Shown: positions 33,392 through 44,527, numbered from the stretch's first letter. The stretch: DNA of 64,000 bases from Candidatus Gracilibacteria bacterium (GCA_028687475.1 JAQUAB010000001.1:248001-312000); one strand, 5' to 3'. Notes: generated from the letters alone by a model not told the origin. Translations and numbers: made by a program.

Positions 33392-34561
33392 ATGTTCGAA
33401 ACGCTTTCCACTCTGGAACTCCAACAATATCTCTGGTTCATTATCTCATTCATCGGTGCAGGACTCGTATTCATGCTCTATGTCCAGTGAGGCCAGACGC
33501 TCGCGATTCTCCTCGCGAAGTCAGAAGCAGAAAAAACCGAAATGCTCAATACCGTCGGAAAACGCTATGAGATCACCTTCACTTCTCTCGTGACATTCGG
33601 TGGTGCATTCTTCGCAGTATTTCCACTTTTCTATTCGACTTCATTCGGTGGTGCATTCTTCGTTTGGTTCGCGATTCTTTTTCTCTTCATCATCGAAGGT
33701 GTCTCATTCAAGTACAGGAAAAAGGTAGGAAATTTTCTCGGAAAAAAGACATACGAAGTATTCCTTCTCTTGAATGGAATAGGTGTCCCTCTCCTTATTG
33801 GTGTCGCGGTCGCCACATTCTTCACAGGTGCGAACTTCCATGTCGAGAAAACAAGTCTTCTCTCAGGTGATACCGTATCTGTATGGGATAGTGCATGGCA
33901 TGGACTCGAAGCTCTTTGGAATCCACTCCAGGGTGCATGGCTCACGAATATTTCTTTTGGTGTTGCGATTGTCCTCCTGACAACGATTCTTGCGAGTCTC
34001 AATATCATCAAGAATATCAACGATAACGAACTCGTCGCAAGAGCCCGAAAATATCTCCTTCCATCAACACTCTTTTTTCTCGTATTTTTCCTCTTCTTCC
34101 TCTACAAGATTCTCACAATAGACGGATTCGGTTATGATCCACTCACAGGGGTTGTTTCTATGAAAGAATTCAAGTACCTGCATAATCTTCTCGAAATGCC
34201 ATTCGTCACAGCAGGATTCGTCTATGGAGTTCTCATGGTGGTTCTCGGAATCGTTCTCGGATATTTCACGAAGTTCCGTCGAGCATTCTGGTTCTCGGCA
34301 CTCGGAACATTCTTCGTAGCACTCACACTCCTTCTCTTCGTCGGATGGAACAATACTGTTTTTTATCCTTCTCTCACTGATCTTCAGAGTTCACTCACGA
34401 TAGAAAATGCTTCATCAAGCCGCTACACGCTCATAGCAATTTCTTATGCATCACTCCTTGCGCCTGTGGTTCTCGCATATATCTCATGGGTATGGAACAA
34501 GCTACGAGATGACGGCATTGGGAAAGATATCATGAATGAAAAATCCGGAAGCACCTACTAA
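33392..34561 (+). CDS. cydB: Cytochrome bd ubiquinol oxidase subunit II
   Basis: Second membrane subunit of bd oxidase. It begins FETLSTLELQQYLWFIISFI, followed by MLYVQGGQTLAILLAKSEAE with the Gly of the conserved GGQ encoded by TGA, then NTVGKRYEITFTSLVTFGGA. Nine or so transmembrane segments, SFKYRKKVGNF and WHGLEALWNPLQGAWLT, then a late SLTIENASSSRYTL loop. 389 residues, normal. Lies 43 nt after cydA and ends just before a terminator. Confidence 0.93.
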
Positions 34562-34575
34562 TCATATAATTCTCA

Positions 34576-34602
34576 AGAAACTCCTTCGGGAGTTTTCTTT
34601 CT
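34576..34602 (+). terminator. Terminator after cydB
   Basis: Stem GAAACTCC / GGAGTTTTC with a TTCG tetraloop followed by a T/C-rich tract. It ends the DUF4492-cydA-cydB unit a few bases before hemG. Confidence 0.85.
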
Positions 34603-34611
34603 CTTATTTCT

Positions 34612-35139
34612 ATGTCTACCCCAACACTCATCATCTACGCCACCACCGACGGTCACACTCAGAAGATTGCAGGTGTCATCCGTGACACGCTCGAATCCAT
34701 GGATCACGAGGTTGATGTACGAAATGTTCTCGAAGAGCCTGTTGACCTCACGGGATATGACAAAATCATTGTCGGCTCCTCTATCCGCTACGGCTACCAC
34801 CACAAATCGATAGTGAAGTGGATTGATGCTCATGCGGAGGAACTATCACAGCGAAAGAATGCCTTCTTCTCCGTGAATCTCGTCGCACGAAAATCCGAGA
34901 AATGCACCCCCGAAACCAATCCCTACGTGCGGAAATTCCTCGCGAAAATCAAGTGGAAGCCACAACTCTCTGCCGTGTTCGCGGGCAAGCTCGACTACAA
35001 TATCTACAATTGGTTCGATGCGTTCATGATCCGCCTCATCATGCGAATGACAGGATGACCTCTCGAAACTCCAGAACCCATCGAGTTCACCGATTGGGAA
35101 CAAGTGAAGAAGTTCGCAGAGGAGGTGGGGAGACTCTAA
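34612..35139 (+). CDS. hemG: Protoporphyrinogen IX dehydrogenase (menaquinone) HemG
   Basis: Flavodoxin-like, quinone-dependent oxidase of protoporphyrinogen IX. It aligns end to end with E. coli HemG: LIIYATTDGHTQKIAGVI, VGSSIRYGYHHKSIVKWI, FFSVNLVARKSEKCTPETNP, YVRKFLAKIKWKP and FMIRLIMRMTGG, where the second Gly of GG is TGA. 175 residues. It depends on a quinone pool that CydAB would reoxidise, linking heme synthesis to O2 reduction. The stop overlaps the convergent gene by 4 nt. Confidence 0.94.
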
Positions 35140-35861
35140 GATTCAACTGCTCGAATTCCCTCTACAAGATTTCTAAATTCCTGAAGGAGTAAGCTAATAT
35201 ATAGTCCTCATAAGGTATCAGCAATAGGAATAATGTATTCCTCTGTCTCTTGTACTTGTCACCTTGCATTTTTGATCCATCTTTCTATTTGCTCTTTTGA
35301 AGCACTTGATGATTGTATAAAACCATCAAGTAGTAACCGAATCTCATGGGTTCGAAGATTCCCGATTCTATCGGGAACTTTTATTTTTCCTGCTTCAGGA
35401 TCTCATTTTATACTAGCATAATGAACTTTCTTTCTCTCTTTATCAAGAATAGCATCTCCTGTCTTTTTTGGATTCGAAACAGATGCTACTCGATGAGCAA
35501 CCTCTTTTCCAATAAGATACTGAAGACTCTCCACTCCGATTCGCGTATCTTCATCATTATCATGGAGAAGACGAGCATGAGAGTTCACGAGACTTTTGTC
35601 TCGACATTCTACTGCACCAATGAGAGCAATAGCTTTTGGATGTTCGAAATATCTATCTCCTGAGCGACGAGTTACTACTAACTTGTATCCAAAACTTACT
35701 TTTGCGAGATCATAAGTTGCCATGAGTTTTCATAAATCATCTCAGCCGATATCAAGACAACTTGCCATAATCTTCCTAAACTGTTCGCGTGAGATATCTG
35801 TTGGGGACAAATAATTTCCACCAATATATACTGAAGGAGGTGCTTTTATAATTTCTGACAT
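35136..35861 (-). CDS. Hypothetical protein (241 aa)
   Basis: Soluble protein beginning MSEIIKAPPSVYIGGNYLSP with YDLAKVSFGYKLVVTRRSGD, IALIGAVECRDKSLVNSHAR and a C-terminal helix ending LVEGIRAVES. Five TGA codons are Gly. Near residue 158 a palindrome ttcccgattctatcgggaa (35358-35377) is translated, perhaps another repeat. No family recognised; tail to tail with hemG. Confidence 0.6.
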
Positions 35862-35870
35862 ACAAAGAAG

Positions 35871-36518
35871 TTATTTGATTTGTATTTTAGATTTTCTATC
35901 CATGTTGTCAACTAACTTTTGTACTACCTTCGAATACACCCACTTCCCTTCTGTATAAGCAAAATTGATTAAAGAAAGTGCGAGAGTTCGGGGAGGAATT
36001 AATTCTTGGATTTTTCTACCCAAAATAAAGGGCCATCCGAAGACAGCCCCTGTAAACACCTTTGGAAATGAGTATCACCACCACTTCCAGAAAGGAAAGA
36101 GAACACCAATACCGAAGTTGCCCAACTTCAACCCACCACCACCTGCCAGACAGCCGAAACCACCTAAGCAAGCACCAGCAGTGAAGTAGAGGAAACCAAC
36201 ATCGATTACGGGACCGATGTAGAAGGCGAAGTTGTGGTACCACGCCTTGCTTCCAGTCTTTTCTGCGGCAAGGGCGAGGGATGGAACAAAAAAAGGAAGC
36301 ATCCGAAAGTTTTTTATTGCTTTCGGGATGTTTCTGAAAGGCACCTGAATCATCCTCCTTTCATCAACAACACCGCCAACCATATCAGCAACATCAGAGA
36401 GAAAATCCCCTCCTCCGTCACCTCCACCCGTTTCGGTACTGCCACCACTTGCCCCCTCTCCTTGACCAAGGAGACCTCCTAGGTCAATTACTAAACCAAT
36501 TGCAAGTCCAATACTCAT
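35871..36518 (-). CDS. Gly-rich hypothetical carrying a copy of the hemN 3' end
   Basis: 215 residues. Starts MSIGLAIGLVIDLGGLLGQG with a good ribosome site (AGGAGA), unlike most neighbours. A Gly/Ser-rich segment, LAAEKTGSKAWYHNFAF, a hydrophobic glycine-rich stretch (FTAGACLGGFGCLAGGGGLK) and GWPFILGRKIQELIPP follow. The C terminus AYTEGKWVYSKVV copies the HemN C terminus AYTEGKGVYSKLV; the DNA is nearly identical over about 36 bp (35925-35960 against 36640-36675). Possibly a two-helix membrane or exported protein; function unknown. Confidence 0.6.
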
Positions 36519-36631
36519 GGCATTCTCCTATGAGTTTTTCCTCCAAGATTATCCAATAAAGCACAATGCAGTATAGACTCCTGTGAGTTATTTATTACAA
36601 TAGTAAATATATATATATTGTCAAATAGTTT

Positions 36632-38011
36632 TTACACCAACTTCGAATACACCCCCTTCCCTTCCGTGTAGGCAGGATTAAGTGTAGTGGCGATGTTGCG
36701 GATGAAGAACATACCGAGTTCCGTGACAGAGATAATATCATTTTCATATTCCATGAGTCCGTCCGCGACAAACTCGTCGAACATATTCGGCGAAAATTTG
36801 GTGAGTTTTTTTATGTCTTCTGTACTTTGGTTGTATCGATTCGCGATGATAGAGAAATCCAGATATCCATTGCACATGAGTTCCGTGATGATGTCGCGGA
36901 TGACTATCTCATCCTGATTCAGAACGTATCCCTTCTCTATCGGGAGTTGTCCTGCTTCCAGTGTAGCAGTATACGTCTCGATATCTTTCACATTCTGGAT
37001 GTAGCTGCCGGTGAGTTGAGTGATAGCCGACGTCCCGAAGGCATAGACCTGACCCGTCGTATCACGCGTCGCATACCCCTGGAAGTTGCGATGAAGTGTG
37101 TGGTTTTGGAGTGCTACTTCGAGTTCATCTCACGGCAGAACATAGTGATCCATTCCGATTTCGATATACCCAGATTCCCTGAGAAAAGCACGAGAACGCG
37201 CAAACATCTCCATCTTGTCCTCGGCGGTTGGGAGCCCGATTTTCTCGAGCGCGAGTTGGTATTTTTTTACCCAGGGCACATGCGCGTAGGAGAACGTCAC
37301 GAGTCGGTCAGGGCGAATCTGGATTGCTCGTTCGATAGTCGCGAGAAAACTCTCTGTTGTCTGACCAGGAAGTCCGTAGATGAAGTCAAGATTCACTCCG
37401 AGTTCTGGATGTTTTTCTCGGATATAGGTGACGAGGTCTTCGATAGGAAGTCGGGATGGCAGTCGGTGAACGTTGGCGAGGATGCGTTCATCAAAGTCCT
37501 GTACACCGATACTGATGCGATTGAATCCTGCATTCACCAAGCCATCAATATATGCAAAGTCCAAGTGTGCAGGATGACATTCGATCGCGATTTCTGGATT
37601 CTCAGTAAACTCGAATTGACTGTGGAAAATGTCGTTGATTGCTCAGAGTTGGTCAGTCGTGAGAATATTGGGCGTTCCACCGCCGTAGTGAATCTGAGAA
37701 ACTTTTCGGTTCTTATCGAGATGGGCGGTGATAGTTTGGATTTCTTTTTTGAGTGCTTCGAGATAGATATCGACAGCGCTCTTTTCTCCGAGTTTTATCT
37801 GATTGCACCCGCAGTAGAGGCATATCTGCGCACAGAACGGAATATGCACATAAAAGGAAATATTGCTCGGTTCATCGTGATTGGATGACTCGATGAGTTC
37901 GAGATACTGCTCGCTCGTAACACCAGCGTGAAAATAATTCGCGGGCGGATAGCTCGTGTATCTCGGAACGGGAGTGTTATACTTGTCGAGGAGGGGTTTT
38001 GGGATGTGCAT
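36632..38011 (-). CDS. hemN: Oxygen-independent coproporphyrinogen III oxidase HemN
   Basis: Radical-SAM enzyme converting coproporphyrinogen III to protoporphyrinogen IX without O2. The N-terminal PVPRYTSYPPANYFHAGV, the [4Fe-4S] motif HIPFCAQICLYCGCNQ near residues 57-72, GGGTPNILTTDQL, IGVQDFDERILANVHR and DFIYGLPGQTTESF are all diagnostic. TGA codons at three Gly positions. 459 residues matches E. coli HemN. The conserved C-terminal wing domain ends RNIATTLNPAYTEGKGVYSK. It is transcribed away from the hemCDE operon. Confidence 0.95.
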
Positions 38012-38716
38012 GAAGGTGAGTTTTTAGTATGTAGTTTTTAGTTTTTAGGATGGATTCTTGTCTTCTTGTTTCTGATTTTGCTTCTTTATTTTTGTGAGTT
38101 TTGATTTCTTATTCTATCGTCTCTGTGGTTTTCTTCCTTATGCGAATTTTACGTATTTGTCAGTGAAGATTTCTGTATGAAATCACAAACTGTTTGAGGA
38201 GTGAAGCGACGAGTTTTTGTGATTTAGGAAATCAAACTGGTAACAAATACCAAAATGAAGCATGGAAGACCTCTGAAAGACTTTTGGTACTTTTGGTCTC
38301 GCAAAAGTACATTTGGACTCTGAAAAATTAAATGGAAGATTTCTCGCTACACTCGAAATGACAATTTTAGTGGTTGGATTGCTTCGTTCCTCGAGAGTGA
38401 CGGAGCAAAAGTAGATTCTTCATTACACTCAGAATGACGGAAACACGAGTAAGTATACAGAGAACTCGTATCCTTTCAAATATTCTTCCATTTTGTCATT
38501 CCACCATGAAGCGGAGCGAAATAGAGGAATCTCTTTCCGGCTCACCTTAAGAGATTTTGATAAATCTTTTCTCATAAGTACAAGAAAAAGGGATCCCTAC
38601 GGGATGACAAAAGAAAAAAACCTTTCTTAGACTTTTTCCTTAGTCTTAAGCCTTTTATCTTGCTTTCTGCCCACTTTTTCATATCCTAAAAGAACTCAAT
38701 CTATACACCAAAAGGT
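38012..38716. repeat. Repeat-rich intergenic region between hemN and hemC
   Basis: No gene is visible in 705 bp. It holds a hairpin gtacttttg / caaaagtac (about 38287-38310), a run of REP-like halves (38331-38450, units ending in aatgac) and a full composite element at 38491-38612 with outer arms ttttgtcat and atgacaaaa and a central ttaagagatttt. A possible promoter for hemC (TTGCTT 38660-38665, TATCCT 38682-38687, 16-bp spacing) lies just downstream. Confidence 0.7.
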
Positions 38717-39625
38717 ATGCAAACTATCCGCATCGGAACCCGCGAAAGCAAGCTCGCCATCTGGCAAGCAGAATACGTCCAAAAAGAAATCGAAAAACTC
38801 GGCATCAAAACAGAACTCGTTTTTATCAAGAGTGATGGAGAAAAAGATCTTGTTTCGCCACTGTATGAGATGGGGGTTCAGGGAATTTTCACCAAGACGC
38901 TCGATATCGCCCTCCTCGATGGTCGCATCGATATCGCGGTACATTCGCTCAAGGATGTCCCAACCAAATTGCCAGAAGGAATAATTCTCGCGAGTGTGCC
39001 GAAGCGCGGGAATTATGGAGATATACTCATTCATAAAGGAACTCTTCCAGAAGAAAGTCTCGAATATGTGATTGGAACGAGTAGTTTACGACGTCGAGCC
39101 CAATGGCTCAATCGGTATCCAACTCATGCGACCGAACCGCTTCGTGGAAATATCCAGGCTCGTCTCGAGAAGCTCGAGAAAAATACTCACTGGAGTGGAG
39201 CAATTTTCGCTGCGGCAGCGATAGAAAGACTTGGACTCGAAATAGAAAATACTGTTGCTCTGGACTGGTTATTACCAGCTCCCGCCCAATGAGCTCTCGG
39301 AATTACTTGCCTGGAAAAAAATAAAGAAGTTATCGAACTCTGTCGTGCATTCAATGACCGTGACACAGAACTTGCGACGTATATCGAGCGCCAATTCCTT
39401 CGCACGCTTTTCGGTGGATGTTCGATGCCGATTGCTGCGCTCGCCGAGTTCGATGGTGACTATTGTGATTTCCGTGGAAATATCCTCACGACCGATGGAC
39501 GTGAAAAAGTCGAAGTCGAGCTTCGAGTTCCTCGTGATGAAGCCATGACTCTCGGAGAACGCGCAGCCGAGGAAGTGATACGAAATGGCGGTGAAGCGAT
39601 ACTGAAAACATTTAATCGAATGTAA
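38717..39625 (+). CDS. hemC: Hydroxymethylbilane synthase HemC
   Basis: Polymerises four porphobilinogens. MQTIRIGTRESKLAIWQAEY at the start, VHSLKDVPTKLPEG near residue 75, GTSSLRRRAQW near 115, and the dipyrromethane-cofactor Cys in FGGCSMPIAA near 235. One TGA gives Gly in APAQGALGI, invariantly Gly in the family. 302 residues. First gene of hemC-hemD-hemE, all on the plus strand. Confidence 0.96.
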
Positions 39626-39650
39626 TTCTTTTATTCTTTATTTTTCTTCT

Positions 39651-40331
39651 ATGAATCAACCCATTCATCTCATCAGTACGCGAAGGCTGAAACCAGAAAA
39701 CAAAGAAAAACTCGAGAAACTCGGATTTTCTATCGAAGATTATGATTTTGTCGAGATTCAGCATACGCTCGATGCGCACAAGACAGAAATCCTGAAGAAA
39801 AATATTTCTCCTCTCGTATTCACGAGTCAGAATGCCGTGCGATCAATCGAAGGAATTATTCCAGAACTTTCACAGAAACAAGCTTTCGCAATCGAAGGAA
39901 TAACCGCAGATGAAGCGAAAAAAGCATGACTCGACGTGGTCGGAACTGCACGCGATGCGAGCAATCTCGGAATCATCATTATCGATTCGGCGCCAGAATC
40001 TGTCCTCCATGTGACGAGCAATATCCGCAGAAATGAGCTCGAAAGAGAACTCTCAGAAGCACATATTGCAATACAAATTCTCGAAGTCTATGAGAAAATC
40101 CCAAAACCAAGAAAAGTAGAAACACTCGATGCAATGCTTTTCTGGAGTCCATCCCAAGTAGATGCATTTCTCGTTGAGAACTCACTTGATCCTGAGGCCC
40201 TGATTTTCTCGATCGGCAATACCACAACTATTCATCTTCGCAGACTTTTTTTCGAGAATGTCATCACTATAGCGGAATCGAGTGAAGAAAATATGCTAGA
40301 AACTGTTATAGCCCATTTTGCTCAACCATAA
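39651..40331 (+). CDS. hemD: Uroporphyrinogen-III synthase HemD
   Basis: Cyclises hydroxymethylbilane to uroporphyrinogen III. Sequence is divergent as usual for this family; it reads IHLISTRRLKPENKEKLEKL, SPLVFTSQNAVRSIEGI, LHVTSNIRRNELERELSEA, VYEKIPKPRKVETLDAMLFW-like SPSQVDAF and IFSIGNTTTIHLRR. Position between hemC and hemE supports the call. TAA overlaps the hemE start codon (TAATG). Confidence 0.9.
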
Positions 40332-41356
40332 TGAATACAAAACCACTCCTTCTTCAAGCCCTCAATTGAGAATCAGTAATACGTCCACCCGTCTGGTGCA
40401 TGCGCCAAGCGGGACGATTTCTTCCTGAATATCGCGAACTCCGAGACAAGTATGATTTCTTCACTCGAGTTCAGACTCCAGAACTCGCAACTGCCATCAC
40501 ACTTCAGCCCGTCGATATCCTCGGAGTAGATGCGGCGATTCTTTTTTCTGATATTCTCGTCGTACCACAAGCGATGGGACTCACGGTTGAACTCATCGAA
40601 AACAAATGACCATTTCTCCCGAATACTATCCGAACGAAAGAAGACATCGAGAAACTCTCATCGAATGCAGCGGATAATCTCAGATATGTCTATGATGCTA
40701 TTCGTCTGACGAAATGAGAACTAGAAAAAAGATGAATCCCACTTATCTGATTCGCGGGTGCACCGTTCACCCTTCTCTGTTACATGGTCGAGGGAAAAGG
40801 AAGCAAGACGTTCGATAAAGCGAAGAAGTTCTGTCTCACAGAACCAGCACTCGCTCATGCACTTCTCGAGAAAATCACTGATATCACAATTGCATATCTG
40901 AAAAATCAGGTAACGGCTGGAGTGGATGTGGTACAGGTTTTCGATAGCTGGAGCGGACTTCTCTCTCCTGAGGATTTCCGACTTTTCGCACTTCCCTATC
41001 TGACTCGGATTGCTGATGAATTGGCAGATATCATCCCTGTTATTCTCTTCCCAAAAGGCAGCAACTACGCGCTTACAGAACTCTCCCGAACTCGCGCGAA
41101 TGGAATCGGGATTGACTGGACTATCACACCAGAAGAAGCAAGGAAAATGACAGGAGGAAATATCACTCTTCAATGAAACTTCGACCCAAGTCATCTCTAT
41201 CTCCCACCAGAACAAATCGAGCAAGAAGTCCACGAGATGATTCGCCGATTTGGCACTGACCGATACATCGTCAATCTCGGTCATGGTATACTCCCAGATA
41301 TCCCGGTAGAGCATGCGAAAGCATTTGTGAATGCGGTGAAGAGTTATCGAGGATAA
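40331..41356 (+). CDS. hemE: Uroporphyrinogen decarboxylase HemE
   Basis: Converts uroporphyrinogen III to coproporphyrinogen III. The signature [20 protein letters not shown] is near residues 18-37, [12 protein letters not shown] near 75, [17 protein letters not shown] near 135, [10 protein letters not shown] near 200 and [15 protein letters not shown] near the end. Six or more TGA codons at Gly positions, e.g. ALNGES, IENKGPFLP and LIGFAGAPF. 341 residues, typical. Last gene of hemCDE. Confidence 0.96.
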
Positions 41357-41381
41357 AAAAACCACCAAAGCAAGTTGGTGG
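41354..41381 (-). terminator. Terminator of the TPR gene
   Basis: Stem CCACCAA / TTGGTGG; on the minus strand it is followed by TTTTTTT, the complement of the A-run at the end of hemE. Confidence 0.75.
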
Positions 41382-41400
41382 AAGATGTTAACAATACGAG

Positions 41401-42009
41401 CTATTCGTCACCTGTAGTGATATGCCGTCCTGCTGCAAGGCAGGATCCTACCAACATTATATGAACAAGAGGGCTTTGGTTTTCTGGAAAGTAAGGATCA
41501 TTAAGTGCTTCAGTAAAGAAAGTTATAGCTTTTTCATATTCTCAAAGATGAAGATAAGCTAATCAAAGATTACTATAACATACCCACTTAGCTTCCTCTG
41601 GGATATAAGGACTCTCTATGGCCTGTATCAACAAGTTTACAGATTGTTGATACTCTTTGGATTCGATACAAGCAACACCCCCATTCATTAATCATCTATA
41701 ATCGGGATTCAGTCACTTCTGACGATATGATAGCACCGATAGATCATAGAATGAGATTGCATCTTCATATTGTCATTGTTTACTAAGCTGATGTCAAATA
41801 ATATCGAGAAATCTTCCTCCAAGATTCATGTGATGCAATACAAGTTCAGTTAGTTCACGATTATCATATTGATCGTCCTGTTGTTCCATAGATATAATTT
41901 CTCTCATTCTATCATTTGCTCACTTCTGTATCAATGCAAAGGGGATATAAGGAAGATTGTATTCTGCTACCGCGTCGTAGCATCATCCTAAGTCTGGAGT
42001 ATCGTTCAT
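41401..42009 (-). CDS. TPR-repeat protein (202 aa)
   Basis: Found only with TGA = Gly; eight TGA codons in 202 residues. Tetratricopeptide-like helices: GQYEDAISFYDLSVLSYRQ, KEYQQSVNLLIQAIESPYI and GLAYLHLGEYEKAITFFTEA, typical TPR A/B helix pairs. N terminus MNDTPDLGGCYDAVAEYNLP. Probably a protein-protein adaptor. It sits in opposite orientation between hemE and hemH and has its own terminator. Confidence 0.75.
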
Positions 42010-42118
42010 ATAATAAAATTATAGAAATATATGTTATTTATATACAATTATAATTATCTGTCAATACTTTTATCTGTTGTAAAGTTTCAGATAGAGTAAA
42101 AAACTCTACAATCTCTCC

Positions 42119-43135
42119 ATGCCCAACAAATCCCTCATCCTCATGAATATGGGTGGTGCCACCACCAAGACAGAACTCGAAATGTTTCTCCTGAATATGT
42201 TCCGCGATCCGAATATCCTCACGATTCGGAGTGATTTTTTCCGTGGACTTCTCGCGCGATTCATCACGAAAAAGCGCCTCGATGCCTCATGGGCGAACTA
42301 TGAGAAAATCGGTGGTTCTCCCCTTCCTGCCATCACCGATGAACTCGTGAAGAATCTCCAGAATCAACACGAAGATATATTGGTGCGTTCGGTGATGACT
42401 TATACTCACCCGACGAATAATGAAGTCATCGAAGAACTCCGAGAAAAGTGAATCCAGGAAATTACTCTTTTTCCGCTCTATCCTCACTATTCCACCACGA
42501 CAGTGAAGTCGAGTGTTGATTCATTTCTCGATACAATGAGAAAAGCGAGACTCGTTCCTGTTATTCTGAATGAAGCAGAGCGAAGTGAAGCATCCAGAGT
42601 ATCTGAGAACACAATCGCCGTTCGTATCATCGAACCTTTTTATAGAAACGAAAGATACAACAATATTATCATTGAAATTATCAGGGGAATATTATCTCAG
42701 ACAGAAAGAGATTCTCCAAAGGAGAATGACAAAAACGAATACGAACTCGTTTTCTCAGCGCACGGACTTCCAGAGAAAATCGTGAAAAAATGAGATCCTT
42801 ACCAATCCCAGATCGAAGATCATGTAGCAATCCTCACGAGAAATCTCAGAGAAAGAAACATACATTTCTCAGGAATCCATCTCGCCTATCAGTCACGCGT
42901 GGGCCCGATGAAGTGGATATGACCTTCACTTCATGAGAAACTCGGAGAACTCTCTGGGAAAAAAGTAATCATCTTCCCACTCTCGTTCACCATCGACAAC
43001 AGCGAGACGAAATTCGAGCTCGACATCGAATATCGAGAAATCGCTGCTGAACACGATATATCAGAATATCATGTCTGTCCTTGTCCGAACGCTCGATGAG
43101 AATTCCAAGATTTCTTGAGTTCATTTCTCGAGTAA
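42119..43135 (+). CDS. hemH: Ferrochelatase HemH with two in-frame repeats
   Basis: Inserts Fe2+ into protoporphyrin IX. LILMNMGGATTKTELEMFLL, NMFRDPNIL, GGSPLPAITDELVKNL, LFPLYPHYSTTTVKSSVD, and the metal-site segment FSAHGLPEKIVKKGDPY. SRVGPMKWIGPS and SFTIDNSETKFELDIEYREI follow. Residues about 148-160 (NEAERSEAS) and 197-206 (DSPKENDKN) are translated repeats, located before and after EPFYRNERY where homologues have short loops. TGA codons at EKGIQE, KKGDPY, WIGPS and NARGEF. Stop TAA 43133, followed by a terminator. Confidence 0.94.
42561..42597. repeat. REP-like half-unit in hemH
   Basis: ttattctgaatgaagcagag continuing to agtgaagcatccag is the half-palindrome type seen between genes, here in frame. 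A second unit, gattctccaaaggagaatgac, lies at 42709-42736. Confidence 0.75.
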
Positions 43136-43140
43136 AGTCT

Positions 43141-43170
43141 AATACCCTATAATCCATGGGGTATTTTTAT
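43141..43170 (+). terminator. Terminator after hemH
   Basis: Stem AATACCC / GGGTATT with an 11-nt loop, followed by TTTTT. Confidence 0.75.
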
Positions 43171-43288
43171 TTAGAATGGAGAAAGATTTTTTCTCAAGGG
43201 AAAATATACAAAAAGACAAGAGAATGTTTGCTTTTTCTCATGAAATGCGACAATATATATGTACTTTATTTTTTACTCCTCTCTCATT

Positions 43289-44527
43289 ATGAACAAGGAA
43301 AAAGTTGTCATTCTCGGTTCTGGTTTTGCAGGAATTCGTACTTTTCGGAATCTCGCGTGCAAAAAACAATTCGAAATCACAGTGGTCGATAAACGAAGTT
43401 CTATGCTCCTCAAACCTGTACTTCCTGAGATTGCTTACGATGGAAAAGATATTGCGGAAGCAAGTTTCGAACTCAAAGGCGTTATCGAAAAAAATGGTCA
43501 TACATTCATACAATCTGCTGTAAAACTCATCGATCCGAAAGCTCAAACAGTCGCACTCGAAAATGGCGAAACTCTCAGTTATGATTATCTTTTTGTCACC
43601 ATGGGTGCACATAAGGATTTCAACGCTATTCCTGGTCACGAAGAATTCGGATATTCTGTCTGTGACGATGTTCATGCAGAGAAGCTCGCCAAAGCCGTAG
43701 AAAACTTCCAAGGTGGAAAAATCGTCATCGGTTCTGCCCAGTCAAAATGGGGAACTCGCGTGTCTTGTCCTCCGTTCCAGGCTCCATGTGAAGGACCAAT
43801 CGGTGAATCTATGTTCATGTTGCATCATCTTCTCTCTGAGAAAGGACTCCGCGAGAAGACAACTATCGACGTCTTCACGCCAGGAGAGATTTTCTTCGAA
43901 GATATCGGAAATGATGTTCGTGGTGCTGTCGGTGGACTCATGAGCATGAAGAATATTCCTCTACACCTCTCGAAAGTAGCCAAAGAAATCACAAAAGAAG
44001 GAATCAAATTCGAAGACGGAACAGAACTTCCTGCGGATATGGTGATCATGATTCCTGTCTACAAGGGACACCAGGTTCTTATCGATTCTGGTCTTGGTGA
44101 TGAGAAATGATTCATGCCAACCAATGAAGAGATGCGTCATCTCGACTATCCAAATATCTTCGCGGCTGGTGATCTCAATGCGATGACTCAGCCAAAACTC
44201 GGTCACCTCGCGATGATGCAAGCTGATATTGCCACTTCCGCTCTCATGAAGGAAGTAACTGGAACGGGCGAAGTTCTCAAATACACTCCAGAAGTCTATT
44301 GTATCATGAATATGGGTGGCGGTGAAGCAGGATGTGTCTACTCAAACATCTACTTCAAACCAGAAAATGGTACTGATATCGTATGGCACAATAGATACAA
44401 TGCATACTGGAAAAAAATTCTCGATAGTTATATGCTCTATGGAAAAGGTCGTATTCCTCCACGTTGGGCTGAACACATGTTCAAGATGATGATGGTCAAG
44501 CTCGGATTCGGGAAGAAAGGAAAATAA
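43289..44527 (+). CDS. NDH-2/SQR-type FAD-dependent oxidoreductase
   Basis: Two-dinucleotide-binding-domain flavoprotein of 412 residues that would pass electrons to quinone. N-terminal FAD motif VVILGSGFAGIRTFRNLA, TVVDKRSSMLLKPVLPEIAY, LFVTMGAHKDF and the second FAD motif FAAGDLNAMTQPKLGHLAMM. Cys at RVSCPPFQAPCEGPIGESMF near 160-175 and Cys in GGGEAGCVYSN recall sulfide:quinone oxidoreductases rather than plain NADH dehydrogenases, so both remain possible. A Lys-rich amphipathic C terminus (MMMVKLGFGKKGK) would bind the membrane. One TGA, in DEKGFMP. Followed by a terminator and by ApbE and FMN lipoproteins on the other strand. Confidence 0.83.

Noticed and set aside
36827-37888. 353-codon plus-strand frame
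   Set aside because: Antisense to hemN, which is intact and conserved.
43289-44527. Calling the flavoprotein strictly NADH dehydrogenase
   Set aside because: Cysteines in CPPFQAPCEGP and GEAGC fit sulfide:quinone oxidoreductase as well; left as NDH-2/SQR type.
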